From the NCBI RefSeq assembly GCF_963676685.1, contig NC_092357.1:18465607-18529606 (forward strand): 64,000 bases of DNA, written 5' to 3'. Shown here piece after piece: positions 21,896 through 32,475 of this stretch. Below the pieces are notes generated by a model that searched no databases, was not told where the DNA came from, and saw only the letters and a program-made list of their open reading frames with translations. Numbering within the stretch: the stretch's first letter is position 1; the number at the start of each line of letters is the position of its first letter. The position numbers and the translations under genes are program-made. The stretch is from Mytilus edulis. Its lineage: Eukaryota > Mollusca > Bivalvia > Mytilida > Mytilidae.

Positions 21896-23254
21896 GAAGT
21901 TGGTCATATTTGAAACAAATGTTACAAAATCAATAAAATTGGGCAGATAATTGTTGTCAATAGGATCTATTACTTCTATTTAGCTCTTGTGCATCCATTT
22001 GGCTGTTTAATCAGTGTTTTCAAATGATCGTAACTTGTATAACATAATTACATAAAAGGGCAACATCTTTCGTCCAATATCAGAGAACAATATATAGTAT
22101 CTAAAATAAGAATAGTTTTATTAAGATATTAAATGCCCCTTACATTGATGCCTCAACAATAATCAAAGCCCATGCCGCATAGACATGTTTGTCAGCGCTC
22201 CGCATACCCCTCCCCACTTCCACCCAACCAACCCTCCTCATTTCCTCCTTCATTGTTACAGTGGTGTACCAAAACAACAATATATCACATTAAATAATTA
22301 CACAAAGACACACATTATTGAACAACGAATGCTCGCAGGTACTGAACGCTAGTTCAAAGCCACATTTTCAACTAGTAGATAAACCATGTTCACATATACA
22401 AAAATCTCAATCGTGTCGATTAAAAGTCTCAAAACTTAAGTTCACATTTTAATGTTTGATGAAGCAGAACTTTAAAAGTGTGCAGTGAATCATGTGCTCA
22501 CAACAGTTATTGTCATAATTATGTTTACATGAGACTTATAAAGGAATTAAGAAGGTACCAAGAAATGTTTTACAGTTCAATTTAATTATCATGAATGGAA
22601 GGTGAATGGAAACTGTGAGGGTCAAAATCTTAAATTGCTTATAAATTTTTGCTGGACCCAGTTTCGTTATCTGATCTGAATGTTCTGAAATGTGCAAGGT
22701 GGATAGACATTTTGATTTTTTTTACTCGGAAAGTTTTGCCCTAATTGCTTGAACTTTTGCAATATTAAAGCCGATTTCAATGAGTGTGAAGACAAAGGGA
22801 ATATCTGTGGTTATATTGCTTGATGAACAGAAAAGTCATTGTTAGGTTATGTAAACTACCCTACTTTAAGAGTATACTAGTCCGACAAATCACACATCTT
22901 TCTGTCTGTAGGACCAGGCTACTTCGAAAGGAGGGTACGGTTTAGCTCACAAGCAAGCTAACCAAAGATATTATGTTTGCCTATATACTCGATGGAATCG
23001 GCTGTAACTAAAAACTCGAATACATTTTAACAGACAGTGGTCATGTTTGTTGATGAATATTGTTTTTTTCTAGATTCACTCTTGAAAAATCATTTGGTAA
23101 CATTTGGTCAAGTAATTTCAGAAAAGATCTTTTTGTAATTGCGGACGCCAAGACAATACATGAACCTCACACGACCCCTCGACACAGGTGAGCTTAATAT
23201 ATATAATCTTATAGCGATTCAGGTTGATAACAATTTAAGAATTGAATGTTTCTT
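21896..23254. other. left interior of the Transib-like unit
   Basis: AT-rich and non-coding. About 22840-23000 is a decayed relative of the fold-back element at 17699-17941 (aaactaccctacttt, caagcaagctaaccaaagat). Confidence 0.45.
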
Positions 23255-23610
23255 TTTGTAAATTTATTGGGGTGTAAAAGCGTTGACCGTAGTACATTTT
23301 GTATGAAGCGCGGAAGCGCTTCATTCTAAAAATGTGCACACGGTCAACGCTTTTACAACCCTATAAAGTTACAAAAAGAAGCATTCAATACTTATAATTA
23401 CATTTTTCTTTTAGCTACAAATGCAGGATCATGAAAACACGAATTTTATTATTGTTTTATTTAATTCACCTGTGCACTTTATTTTGGGACCACGTGTTAT
23501 CATGAATGAAAAGTTTTATTGAGCAATGCAATTGCTTACGGAATAACACGTTATGTCCAGTTAGCCAATCAGAATAAAGTATCATAATGAAACATACATC
23601 TAATGTAATT
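23255..23610 (-). mobile_element. hairpin-ended MITE, family B, copy 3 (nested)
   Basis: Inverted relative to copies at 15575 and 17345: tggggtgtaaaagcgttgac, hairpin gaagcgcggaagcgcttc, then cggtcaacgcttttacaacc and finally tagccaatcagaataaagta. It is nested in the Transib-like unit. Confidence 0.65.
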
Positions 23611-23735
23611 ATTTGAAATTACGCCAGTTTTTGTGTGTGTGTAGATTTGTATTGTTTTAAACTGTTATGACCTTTTAAAGTTAAATGTAGGTGTTTAATC
23701 TAAGAATTTCTTTTTTAAACTCAATTCGTAGTATG

Positions 23736-24172
23736 AAGCTATTGATTGATTGATTGTTGGTTGCTTAACATCCAGTGGCAAATATTTCATGCATATTCAG
23801 GACGAGAACAAGTTCACAATAAATACAATAGGTAGGTCTTGTCATAAAAGAGGCCAATAGTCGTGGAATTTTGGACTGCCACTGGAAAATGAGGATATAT
23901 TGGATAGGAACAGACATTTTGCCTTGCAGCAGGCCACCTACGGACCCCTCAAAGAGTTGCTGCAAGGGTTATTAACGTGCAAAGAGCGTGGCACTCTCTT
24001 TACACGAGACATCGGATTTAACGTCCCCATTCTGACCGGACGCGACTGCGAACTTGATACATCCCGCACAGCCAAACGGACACCCCACTTCGGCAAGCGT
24101 TTTACTGCCGGTCAGGAGAAGACCAAGTCACCATATCTCTATTTCCCAGTAACCCTTGGGGATTTTTGAAAT
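23736..24172 (+). repeat. GC-richer dispersed repeat with an 89-codon open frame
   Basis: A sharply GC-richer block starts after a gattgattgattg run with ttgcttaacatccagtggca and contains taacgtgcaaagagcgtggc and gaccggacgcgactgcgaac. The plus-strand frame 23900-24169 is open but has no family I know. I recall similar text as a dispersed element in bivalve DNA, so I treat it as a repeat and not a gene. It is nested in the Transib-like unit. Confidence 0.45.
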
Positions 24173-25984
24173 GTACAATTAACAAAGCAAACGTTAGTTT
24201 CAAATACTTTTAAATAGATTTTTAAGGATAATGTACCCTTGTGTTGATCCAATGCCAAACATAACAAAAGTCTCTTTACAAACGTCTGTGAATTTTCTAC
24301 AAAAATAGTGATTTTCTTTTCACCAAATTCTTTTTTTCTACTAAAAACAGTAATGAACTATAAATAATAATGCTTTGCAAGAAGTTTCCCCTTGATATAT
24401 GTACAAAATTATGTCTCTATTATTCATTGTCTGTGCTGTTTTAATACTTTTGCAGTTTGCACATTTCGTAATTGACAAGCCACAGAAGGTCATAACCATA
24501 CACGAAAAGATAAAATATTGATCTGAGTACTTAATTTGCATCTTTGAACCCCCACCCCGGTTTGTTTTTTAGGAGGGTGTCTAAAAATGATCGATGACAG
24601 ACAGACGAGTACGCATTATACTTTCCAGGCGTGTTTACGTTGATTGTTACTGTCCTGAAAACGGATAGATGGAAACAAAAATGTTTGATATATCTGGCTT
24701 TAGATTCGGTTTTTTTAAATATAAATTAAGGCTACATTTAAATATAATAATACTAAGAATTCACAATATAAAAAAATGCAGAAAAAAATGGATGAAGTGA
24801 AAAAATTAGTATGGAGTCATTACTACAGAGATGGTGTGTTTGACACACAAAACTTAAAAGCTAGCTTAGTGATATTACCAATATTAAAATAAAAGTGTAT
24901 TTTAGTTATGTATTTTTTCCATTTACTCATTTTCAATTACAATTAAGGCACATTTGATTTTTATTCATAAAAATATTTGAATATAGTAAAGTAGGACACA
25001 TTGTTCACTTCCTCCCCCGTAATTCTTTATCAAAAATATTTATTTATTTTGAAATTTTGAAATGAAAAAGCTAAGAAATCTTAGTTTTGTTTATAGTGGT
25101 CTCTAGGTTATCTCGTCTTCATTCTCTGATATATTCTAGTCTGCCCTTTCATAAAATAGTGATTTGTTTTAGTGTTCTATCGAACTTTCGAAAAAAAAAC
25201 TGATAACCGTTCAGACAAAAAAGTTATGTTGAAAAAATCTTACAGATACAGCAAGTGATTCTTAATGGCTATAAGATACATTTTTCTTTTAAAATACAAC
25301 TTTTTAATCTTACGGGAAACTATTCCAAGCTTAAAACTTTTACTGCAACCTCGCTCTTACCTATCCCCATCACCCCCCCCCCCCAAAAAAAAAAAACAAA
25401 AAAACAAACAAACAAACCCGCAATACTATTGTCATTCTTATTGTCAGCACTCAATTGTTCACAAAAAAATGTGATTTAAGCTGCTAAAGACATATGATTC
25501 AAACGCTCAGAAAGTTCTTTGTTCTATATTTTTTCTCTCCATTTTTATGCAAAACGGTAACCTTTTACATTTTTATTTAATGGGTTATTGTTGAAGGTAT
25601 TACGATGACGTATGGTTATTAACACATACTTCCTTTGGTTTCTTAAGGAAACTTGTCCATTGACAACAAACATACCACATCATCTACTTTATATAAGTAT
25701 TGTATAAATTGCAACGTATTTTGGTGATCTTGCAAAATGATCGTAATCCCGAAAATCGTAAACACATTTTCTTATCTTAAAAGGGGACAAGAAGGGTTCA
25801 ATTTACAGGCCAATAAATAAGATAACAGTTAATTTAAAAAAAAATAAAAAAAATAGGGGTATTTTTTCTTGCATAATAACAGTAAACGGATTCAAAACAA
25901 TGTTAATTTCAAGAAAGCAGGCAACAGTTAATTAGTCAATAACAGTACAGCATCAATGATCTTGAATATATGCCACTTTTAACT
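24173..25984. other. right interior of the Transib-like unit
   Basis: AT-rich; a C/A homopolymer tract lies at about 25371-25410. No transposase-like exon or conserved domain was seen in any frame. Confidence 0.4.
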
Positions 25985-25989
25985 AAAAT

Positions 25990-26065
25990 ATAAAGGCACA
26001 GAACCAGGACATCGGAGCACAGAACCAGGACCGTATTTCTTATCACCAGCACCGCGTCAGGACAA
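25990..26065 (-). repeat. right subterminal motif array
   Basis: Inverse-orientation copies of the GTGCTGGT/GGTCCTG vocabulary (gcacagaaccaggac twice, then tcaccagcaccgcgtcagga), mirroring the array at 21830-21895. Confidence 0.65.
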
Positions 26066-26225
26066 TTCCGTTAAACGAACTTGCACGACTTTTGCAATAT
26101 AATATTGTTGTAATATACTTTGCATGGTACTTATGACGCATCAGAGAAAAATTAAGCAACAAAACAGTCGTTTTATTGCCGTTCTGATACAATGTAAACA
26201 AACCCACCAGCACAGAATCAGGACC

Positions 26226-26294
26226 CACCAGCACCCGTCAGGACCGAATCACCAGCACAGTACGTTCTCTCGCAGGACAACCATACCCACCGTG
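26226..26294 (-). repeat. right terminal inverted repeat (69 bp)
   Basis: Ends ..ACAACCATACCCACCGTG followed by the CCAAG target duplication. It is the exact inverse of 21440-21508. Confidence 0.9.
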
Positions 26295-26299
26295 CCAAG

Positions 26300-27639
26300 G
26301 TAAAACATGTTTTGCAGCACTTAAAAATTAATATGTCAAATTATCAATGTATGTAATAACAAATGTAATTTGATATCATACCCGAAGGCATTTGTACTAT
26401 TTTTTATATAAGCATTATCTACAATTAAGATTGGAAGAATGAAAACATCCGTTTAGATCAGTACAGAAGGTCAAAATTCAAAATTTCGTTTTCCAAATAA
26501 TCTAACTGTTCTGAATTATGTTAATTTTGTGACTTTGTACTTTTAGGTATACATTGATTTATTATAGGAAAACACTCAGAGGTACAAGAAATGTCTTGCA
26601 CCAGATTCATTTCATTAAAACATATTTTGCTAAATTTAACAATAGTTACACAATAATTTGGAAATTTTAATTTTTTATGTGCATCAAAATGTATCCCAGA
26701 AAATAGCTTCGGACGCATGAAATTATTAAATTCTGTACAGTTTAGGGTTGATACATCTGCTAGTGGGCTTTCAGTTCCAGGGGGTATCATCAGCTTAGTA
26801 TTCAATAATTTGGTACTTACATGATCATGATGATATATTACAGACTTTTCTTAAATTGTCTGTTTATAAAAAAATTTAAAATTATAAAGAAACTAAGCTT
26901 TCAACTCCTTCATGCAAAGTTCATGACCTCAGATGGATTTGGCTATTTTAAGGCTTTAAGTTTTATAGCTCTTCAACAGTTTTGGTTCTTATACATCCTT
27001 GGCATTCAAATATTCGGCTTTAAACATTCTTGATAAAGTATAAATCCAGAAAAGCGCTTCAGTCGCATAAATTTCTAACGTGCTGTTTTTTATTTTTTAT
27101 AGACTGATTCCAAATATAATTTAAACGACATTATTTAACGAGGAAGTGATAATAGCACATATTTATATAAATATACCTCGGAATTCGATTTATAATAAAC
27201 TAGTGTGTTATTCTATAAACTGACATTTAAACCCGGAACAAGTATTCAACATTTTGGTATCTTCTTAGGTAACAAAATTTCAGAAGACATTGCGGCGTAT
27301 AAACATCATTATGTAAGTATCAATATAAAGGAATTTTCTGAAGGTCTCGTAAAGTCGCAATATGTATTCAAACATCTCCAATTTTTTTTAACTGATTCGT
27401 ATCGTCCTTGCACTGTGTGCTGATCAAGATGTCTATTGGTATTTCATCCTTGCAAGATGTTTATAAGGAGGTCTCGGTTAGGAACCTTGGCAGTAGTTGT
27501 TGGATTTTTTAATGTTTTGTTTATGGAGCACTTCAGTTTTCAAGATTTCAAGTTTTGAAGTTGAGAGGACTTTCTTGTGTATGTTAACCCGTTTAATAAC
27601 TGTTTCAGTGTATGCAATTCCTCTCTATGTATAATAAGA
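26300..27639. other. spacer with dispersed repeat fragment
   Basis: About 26930-27080 (agctcttcaacagttttggt, aatccagaaaagcgcttcag) resembles 48600-48700 and 38495-38520, a dispersed mussel repeat. Short frames such as the one at 26521-26805 (-) show no family signature. Confidence 0.4.
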
Positions 27640-27850
27640 TAATGTTGATGAGTGCTAATGGCACAAAAATGAAACAGAGTCAAAATGACGAGTTCATAAG
27701 CAACTACAGGTCACCGTGTACCCTTCAACAATTATCAAATACCAATTGCAAGCTATAAAGCACCTATATTTCAAAATGTAAAACAATCAAAATGAAAAAT
27801 CTTATTGCCGGATTTATAACAAAAAAGAAATGAACATTAAGTATGACAGA
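27640..27850 (+). repeat. diverged mussel repeat ('gccaatgagacaact' family)
   Basis: Contains gagtgctaatggcacaaaa, caactacaggtcaccgtgta, cccttcaacaattatc and aagctataaagcacctat, in the family's order but strongly diverged. Confidence 0.5.
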
Positions 27851-28094
27851 CATCAATCAATCAATGACAACGGACTCATACATTGCAAGACAATAATTCG
27901 ACTTCATCAGGGTTAGTTTTTATACGATAATTTATACAATTTCAGTTTGAAATCTATTGCGCATATGCTTACTAAGTAAAAATATTGAAAAAAATGTCAC
28001 AGGCGGAAACAATAGAATATGAAGCCATCAGTCAGACAAAATTCGTATCTGACTCGGCCCGAATCATATTTGAGACTAAATATTATCCATTCAG

Positions 28095-28305
28095 TAGCTA
28101 ATACTGTTGCAAAAATGTATCACTGGCCTGTGAGTGAGGTTTTGAGTTCGAAGCCCGCCGTGGAAATCTGTATTGTCTAGTTATAAGTCTCCCCCCTCCG
28201 AAAATCCGTACTTTTCTACGGACACTCCATTCTCCTTTAAAAAAACTGCCACAATAAAGCTTAATAGTGCTTAAAGTGGCGTGAACACCAACCATCATTC
28301 ATTTA
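28095..28305 (+). repeat. tRNA-derived SINE
   Basis: A tRNA-like head (cactggcctgtgagtgaggt ... gagttcgaagcccgccgtgg, the second part a B box) is followed by the mollusc SINE body and the tail ttaaagtggcgtgaacacca + accatcattcatttaatcat. It abuts the Penelope-like fragment at 28315. Confidence 0.65.
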
Positions 28306-28314
28306 ATCATAAAA

Positions 28315-29058
28315 ATGCAGAAAACGAACGTAAATAGTGACAAACAAAAAGGTAAAACATGCTACACAGAAGAACAAGTGGTCAGTATGCTGGAGTTTCT
28401 TATCGACAACATATTTGTTGAGTTTGGAGGTAGACTTTTCCAACAAATTGTCGGCATTCCTATGGGAACAAACTGTGCGCCTCTTCTTGCCGACCTCTTC
28501 TTATTTTCATATGAATCGGAGTTCCTCCAGACACTTGTCAAAAACAAGAGGGTCAAAGAAGCAAGATTATTTAATTTCACTTTCAGATATATTGATGATG
28601 TTCTTTCCATAAACAATCCGAACTTTTCTGATTGGGTTCCATTAATATATCCCTCAGAACTAGAGATTAAAGAAACAACAGACACGGCTTCCTCCGCCTC
28701 ATTTGTAGACTTATATCTCGAATTTGTCTTACACAGTCATCTCAGTACCAGAATCTATGACAAACGAGACGATTTTAATTTTGAAATTATAAATTTCCCC
28801 CACCTTAGTAGCAATATAACAACTTCACCTGCTTATGGGATATATATTTTCCAACTTATTCGATATCCAAGAGCTTGCAGCTCCTACTCAGACTTTGTAA
28901 AACGTCATCAGTGTCTGAGTATAAAGTTGATGAACCAGGGGTATGTCAAAGAACGTCTCGTCCTTTTTCTAAAAAAGTTCATCGGAAGGTACCAAGACCT
29001 TGTTGATAAATATTCCGTATCAACTTCTCAAATAATACACGATGGTCTTGATGTATAG
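28315..29058 (+). mobile_element. Penelope-like element reverse transcriptase, 5'-truncated
   Basis: The open frame encodes the second half of a Penelope-like RT: motif B region GIPMGTNCAPLLADLFLF, then FTFRYIDDVLSINNP with the catalytic YIDD, and the C-terminal block SASFVDLYLE...YDKRDDFNFEI...SPAYGIYIFQLIRYPRAC. The motif A aspartate that normally lies upstream is absent because the copy begins in CYTEEQVVSMLEFL, so it is inactive. No GIY-YIG endonuclease was found after the RT. The ATG at 28315 is not a real start; homology starts at the truncation point. The mussel-typical 3' part follows. Confidence 0.85.
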
Positions 29059-30010
29059 ATTCGGCGTACTGATGTTGTTTATCATCCTAACAACGTGTTT
29101 TATAGTTCTTTCATTTGTCTTTGTTCTATTATTAATATTACTTTTACTGTTGAATGGTTTTATGTGATATCCGTTTCACGTGGCTCGGTACTTATACATC
29201 TCGTCAATGTGTTTGTATTGGCTTTCATTTTTTTGTGGTTTGTTTTGTATATGCGACTTTTTGTATTTCTTTTGTTTTTATAACGTGACTCTGTACTTTA
29301 AAACATCCCGTCAGTATGATATTGTTCTATAATATAAATATGTCATTATGATATATTTCTATTATGAATTACAATATACGTTGAACCACAAACGTCAAAA
29401 TCATTCAATCGCGTAGTGGAATTGACTATTTTTGGATTCTTATAAATTCTATATATAACTTTTTGACTAGTTTAAATCTTTGTCTATTTCTGATATTTAT
29501 TCTTACATACTTTTGATTTTTTAACCCTGTATGCTAACATTCTTACGTAAAATTTTAAAATTGTATGTATGCACATTGAACGACAAATTGATGTGACGTA
29601 TAAAATTTTCTGACGTCAGACACTCAAATCAATGAATGTGTTCGTAGATAGTAGATGTTTTTGTGTTCTGTTAAATTGTTCCCTTTAAAATTGTTATACG
29701 ATGGTGACTGATGTACCCATATTTTGACTATTTTATTTATTGTGTCTGTTTATTTAACGCATTCGTGTAAATATATCGGAAATTGATGACACTGTCATTA
29801 AAGTGAGAGGGTTAGCGCTATAGAAGCAGGTTTAATCCACCATTTTCTACATTTGAAAATGCCTGTACCAAGTCAGGAATATGACAGTTCTTGTCCATTC
29901 GTTTTTGATGCGTTTTGTTATTTGATTTTGCCATGTGATTATGGACTTTCCGAATTGATTTTCCTCTAAGTTCAATATTTTTGTGATTTTACTTTTTTCA
30001 ATGATATCAC
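29059..30010 (+). mobile_element. 3' non-coding part of the Penelope-like copy
   Basis: Continues from the RT into a T-rich segment with the words aatcattcaatcgcgtagtg, tctgacgtcagacactcaaa, ccaccattttctacatttga and aaatgcctgtaccaagtcag. The last two recur at 31483-31520 next to another fragment, marking the shared 3' end of the family. Confidence 0.6.
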
Positions 30011-30393
30011 GTCAATATTTTATTATAAATTATGAATTATCAGGAAACACTAACATGTTCAATGGTTATTAATATACTACATGTATCGGAGAAAATAAGA
30101 CTAGTTTTTGTAACATTGCTTGTAAAAGTTCTACTTTAGTTTCTTTAGTGCAAAAAAGTGTTTTTGGGGAAAGATCCTTTGGTATTCTGGAGGGGACAGG
30201 ATGATCTTAGAAATATATTCTAGTCAGATAGGTACTGCAACCAACTTTACCCAAGATAACACGAAAAGAAATAGTCTGCCAACCAATATGCAGGAAATAA
30301 TGGCACAAGTAGAGGAAAAAATCCTTCAAAGAAAATCAAATGTTCGTTCCCATGCACAAAGCATCATACATTTGTCAGTGTTATTTTAACTAA
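30011..30393. other. short spacer
   Basis: No recognised gene. The open frame 30201-30389 (+) is hydrophilic without family signature. Confidence 0.3.
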
Positions 30394-31178
30394 TCAAAGC
30401 AGTTTATTTATTCTTAAGTCTTTTTCCATTGCGTCCAGAGCTGCTGGCAACCTTTCCAAAACCACTAATCCTTCAAGATATCGTAAAGTTTTCCAGTCAT
30501 CACGTTCCCTCTGTTGTCTATCTGGTGTCTCAGTAACTATATGTAACCTAGCAGCTTTAAAAAAAATAGTCCCAGTTGTTTTCTGTGAAGACATCTAGTT
30601 TAATCTTATTTCTCATGAGATCTTTCAAGCCTTCCATGTTTTCTCTAATACCATTATAATATTTTAAGTGATTATAGAAGTTTGAAAAGGTGATTTTAAA
30701 TTTAATCTTCTCTTCGTCTTCAATCTCTGTTGTTAGGCTAAATGTAGAAAAATTCTCAAGAACAGTGTCAGAATCTTTATTTCTTGTCTTACTTTGCTTT
30801 ACTTTTTCCTCCAGTTGTTTCTTTAACTGACATAATTTCAGTGAACAAGGATAACATGGTGAGTAAATTAGAATGACTTCTATGCTGAGTATACATTTAT
30901 AACTTCCTTCATAGTCTTCAGGCTGATTTGTTAGGTATTTCTGAATTTTCTCTAGGTCGTCCTTCATTATTTGTTCAGCATGTCTTTTATCTGGTTCGTT
31001 CTCTTCTCTTCTCTAAGTGTCCTCAGGAATTTGCAAATACTTAGTGGTTGCATTTGAGCTGTATTTATACAGCAGAATGGTTTCATGAGACCATTTTGGA
31101 CCATTTGTGCATAAGCATAAGGAATTGCGAAACAATGATAAAATTCTTTTTCCGATACAAGCGGTTTCTTGTTCTCAC
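30394..31178 (-). pseudogene. AID/APOBEC-like cytidine deaminase, two frameshifts
   Basis: The zinc-dependent deaminase fold edits cytidine in DNA or RNA; animal members act in immunity and mutagenesis. In one minus-strand frame I read HAE (30982-30974) and, 41 residues later, SPCYPCSLKLC (about 30865-30835): the H-x-E and P-C-x2-C zinc motifs. After a helix and a Lys/Asp-rich insert come ITFSNFY, matching the strand-4 tyrosine region, and GLKDLMRNKIKLDVFTE then NNWDYF, matching the AID/APOBEC 'gL..L...GV.i.i.t..dy..F' segment. A charged C-terminal helix ends at TGA (30394-30396). Breaks: a shift in the GA-rich run near 31010 separates the N-terminal part (VSEKEFYHCFAIPYAYAQM), and a shift in an eight-T run near 30562 precedes the tail. 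Both are slippage-prone sites, so assembly error is a real alternative to decay. An acceptor tttttacttcag ends at 31179; upstream exons were not found. Confidence 0.6.
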
Positions 31179-31224
31179 CTGAAGTAAAAACTATGCATTT
31201 CAACTCATATTTCAAATATTAGAT

Positions 31225-31560
31225 AAACTCATCATATATACCAGGATTGAAATTTCATATTAAAACCAGACGCGCGTTTCGTCTACAGAAGACTTCTCAG
31301 TGACGCTCGAATCGAAAAATATTAAAACTTAAGGTAAAATACAGTACGACGTTGAAGAGCATTGAGGATCAAAAATTCATAAAAGTTTTGGCAAATACAG
31401 CTATTAAAGGTAATATATTCCTGAGGTAGAAATACCTTAGTATTTAGAAAAATAAAAATTTTGTTAACAGCTATATTTATACACCATTTTCTACATTTGG
31501 AAATGCCTGTACCAAGTCAGGAATATCAAGTCAACACAGAAGTGCTGACTACATTTTAAT
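31225..31560 (+). repeat. mussel 'cgcgtttcgtctaca' dispersed repeat with Penelope-like 3' end
   Basis: Reads taccaggattgaaatttcat, then ccagacgcgcgtttcgtcta, gttgaagagcattgagga and aaatgcctgtaccaagtcag. Other copies: 36440-36880 (inverted, with cgaaacgagcgcctggcgta), 35560-35790 and 59370-59500. Confidence 0.75.
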
Positions 31561-31689
31561 TCATTTTTCATCTTGTACTGGGGATAAAAATATTCTATAA
31601 TTTTGCTGTGTGTTGACCACTATGTATTATGCCTTTTTTTATACCCTATTCTAGGGCTTGTGTTTCATATCATGATAACCTCGATTCGA

Positions 31690-32046
31690 AGGTTACTGCT
31701 TTTAACTATTGCATCAAGAGGTTCCAATAATTCAAAATTTGGTGACTATGTTGAACGCATCTATCCCATCGAGTTAGAGATAAAGGATACACCTGTTACC
31801 GTTAAGTCGGCCTCATATCTTGACTTACATCTAGAAAATGACAATGAGGGTCGGTTGAAAATAAAACTTTACGACAAAAGAGATGAGTTCAGCTTTCCAA
31901 TTATGAACTGTCCATTTCTATGTAGTAACATGCCAGCAGCGCCTACATACAGAGTATATGTCTCCCAATTGATACGATACTCCAGTGCTTGTATTTCCTT
32001 TCATGATTTCTTGATAGATTGTTGCTACTCACAAAAAAGCTATTAA
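31690..32046 (+). mobile_element. Penelope-like reverse-transcriptase fragment, copy 2
   Basis: The frame reads SKFGDYVERIYPIELEIKD, SASYLDLHLENDNEGRLKIK, LYDKRDEFSFPIMNCPF and VYVSQLIRYSSACISFHDF, which is the C-terminal block after the catalytic YIDD in the copy at 28315. Catalytic motifs are missing and the frame ends early at SQKSY*. A different subfamily branch from the copy at 28315, judging by the sequence differences. Confidence 0.8.
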
Positions 32047-32475
32047 ACAAAGACTTCCAAATGGTGAAAATGAAATCACCCCTTCGTTAAATTTACGGAC
32101 ACCATCACTAGTTGATTGACTTGTATGGAATAGCCGTTGCACATATGGTATCGGATATGTTCCTTATGTCGTAACTACAATCCCCTTCCCTTTTCACGAA
32201 TTTGACCTACCGAATTAGACTATTGACCGGATTTGTAATAGCATGTGCAACACGATGGGTGCCACATCTGGAGCAGGATCTGCCTACCCTTCCGGAGCAC
32301 CTGCGATCACCCCAAGTTTCTAATGGGGTTCGTGTTGCTAAGTCTTAAGTTTTCTATGTTATGTCTATTGTACTATCATTTATCTGTCTTTTTCATTTTT
32401 AGTCATGGCGTTGTCAGTTTATTTTCGATATATGAGTTTGACTGACCCTTTGGTATCTTTCGCCCTTCTTTTATA
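32047..32475 (+). mobile_element. 3' region of Penelope-like copy 2
   Basis: Contains cgaattagactattgacc, acccttccggagcacctgcg, aagtttctaatggggttcgt, catggcgttgtcagtttatt and cctttggtatctttcgccct. The same order in diverged form appears at 35815-36065. Confidence 0.65.

Larger units (their letters stand above)
21435..26299. mobile_element. 4.86-kb Transib/RAG-like DNA transposon unit, apparently non-autonomous
   Basis: The element proper is 21440-26294. It starts CACGGTGGGTATGG and ends with the exact inverse; the two ends are identical for 69 bp (21440-21508 against 26226-26294). A 5-bp direct repeat CCAAG flanks it (21435-21439, 26295-26299). Five-base target duplications and CAC..TG termini are hallmarks of Transib transposons and the RAG/ProtoRAG group, whose signal heptamer CACAGTG differs from CACGGTG by one base. 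Beyond the terminal repeats, the word TGCTGGTGGGTCCTG and near variants recur on both sides within 500 bp of each end. I find no frame of transposase length and no acidic catalytic motif, so it probably depends on a helper. The interior holds other repeats (family B MITE, fold-back fragment, GC-rich repeat). Superfamily assignment is inference. Confidence 0.75.

Noticed and set aside
26521-26805. 94-codon minus-strand frame
   Set aside because: No family signature, no splice partner, and composition typical of AT-rich spacer.
28315-28612. Overlapping frames over the Penelope-like RT
   Set aside because: Shadows of the RT frame on both strands.
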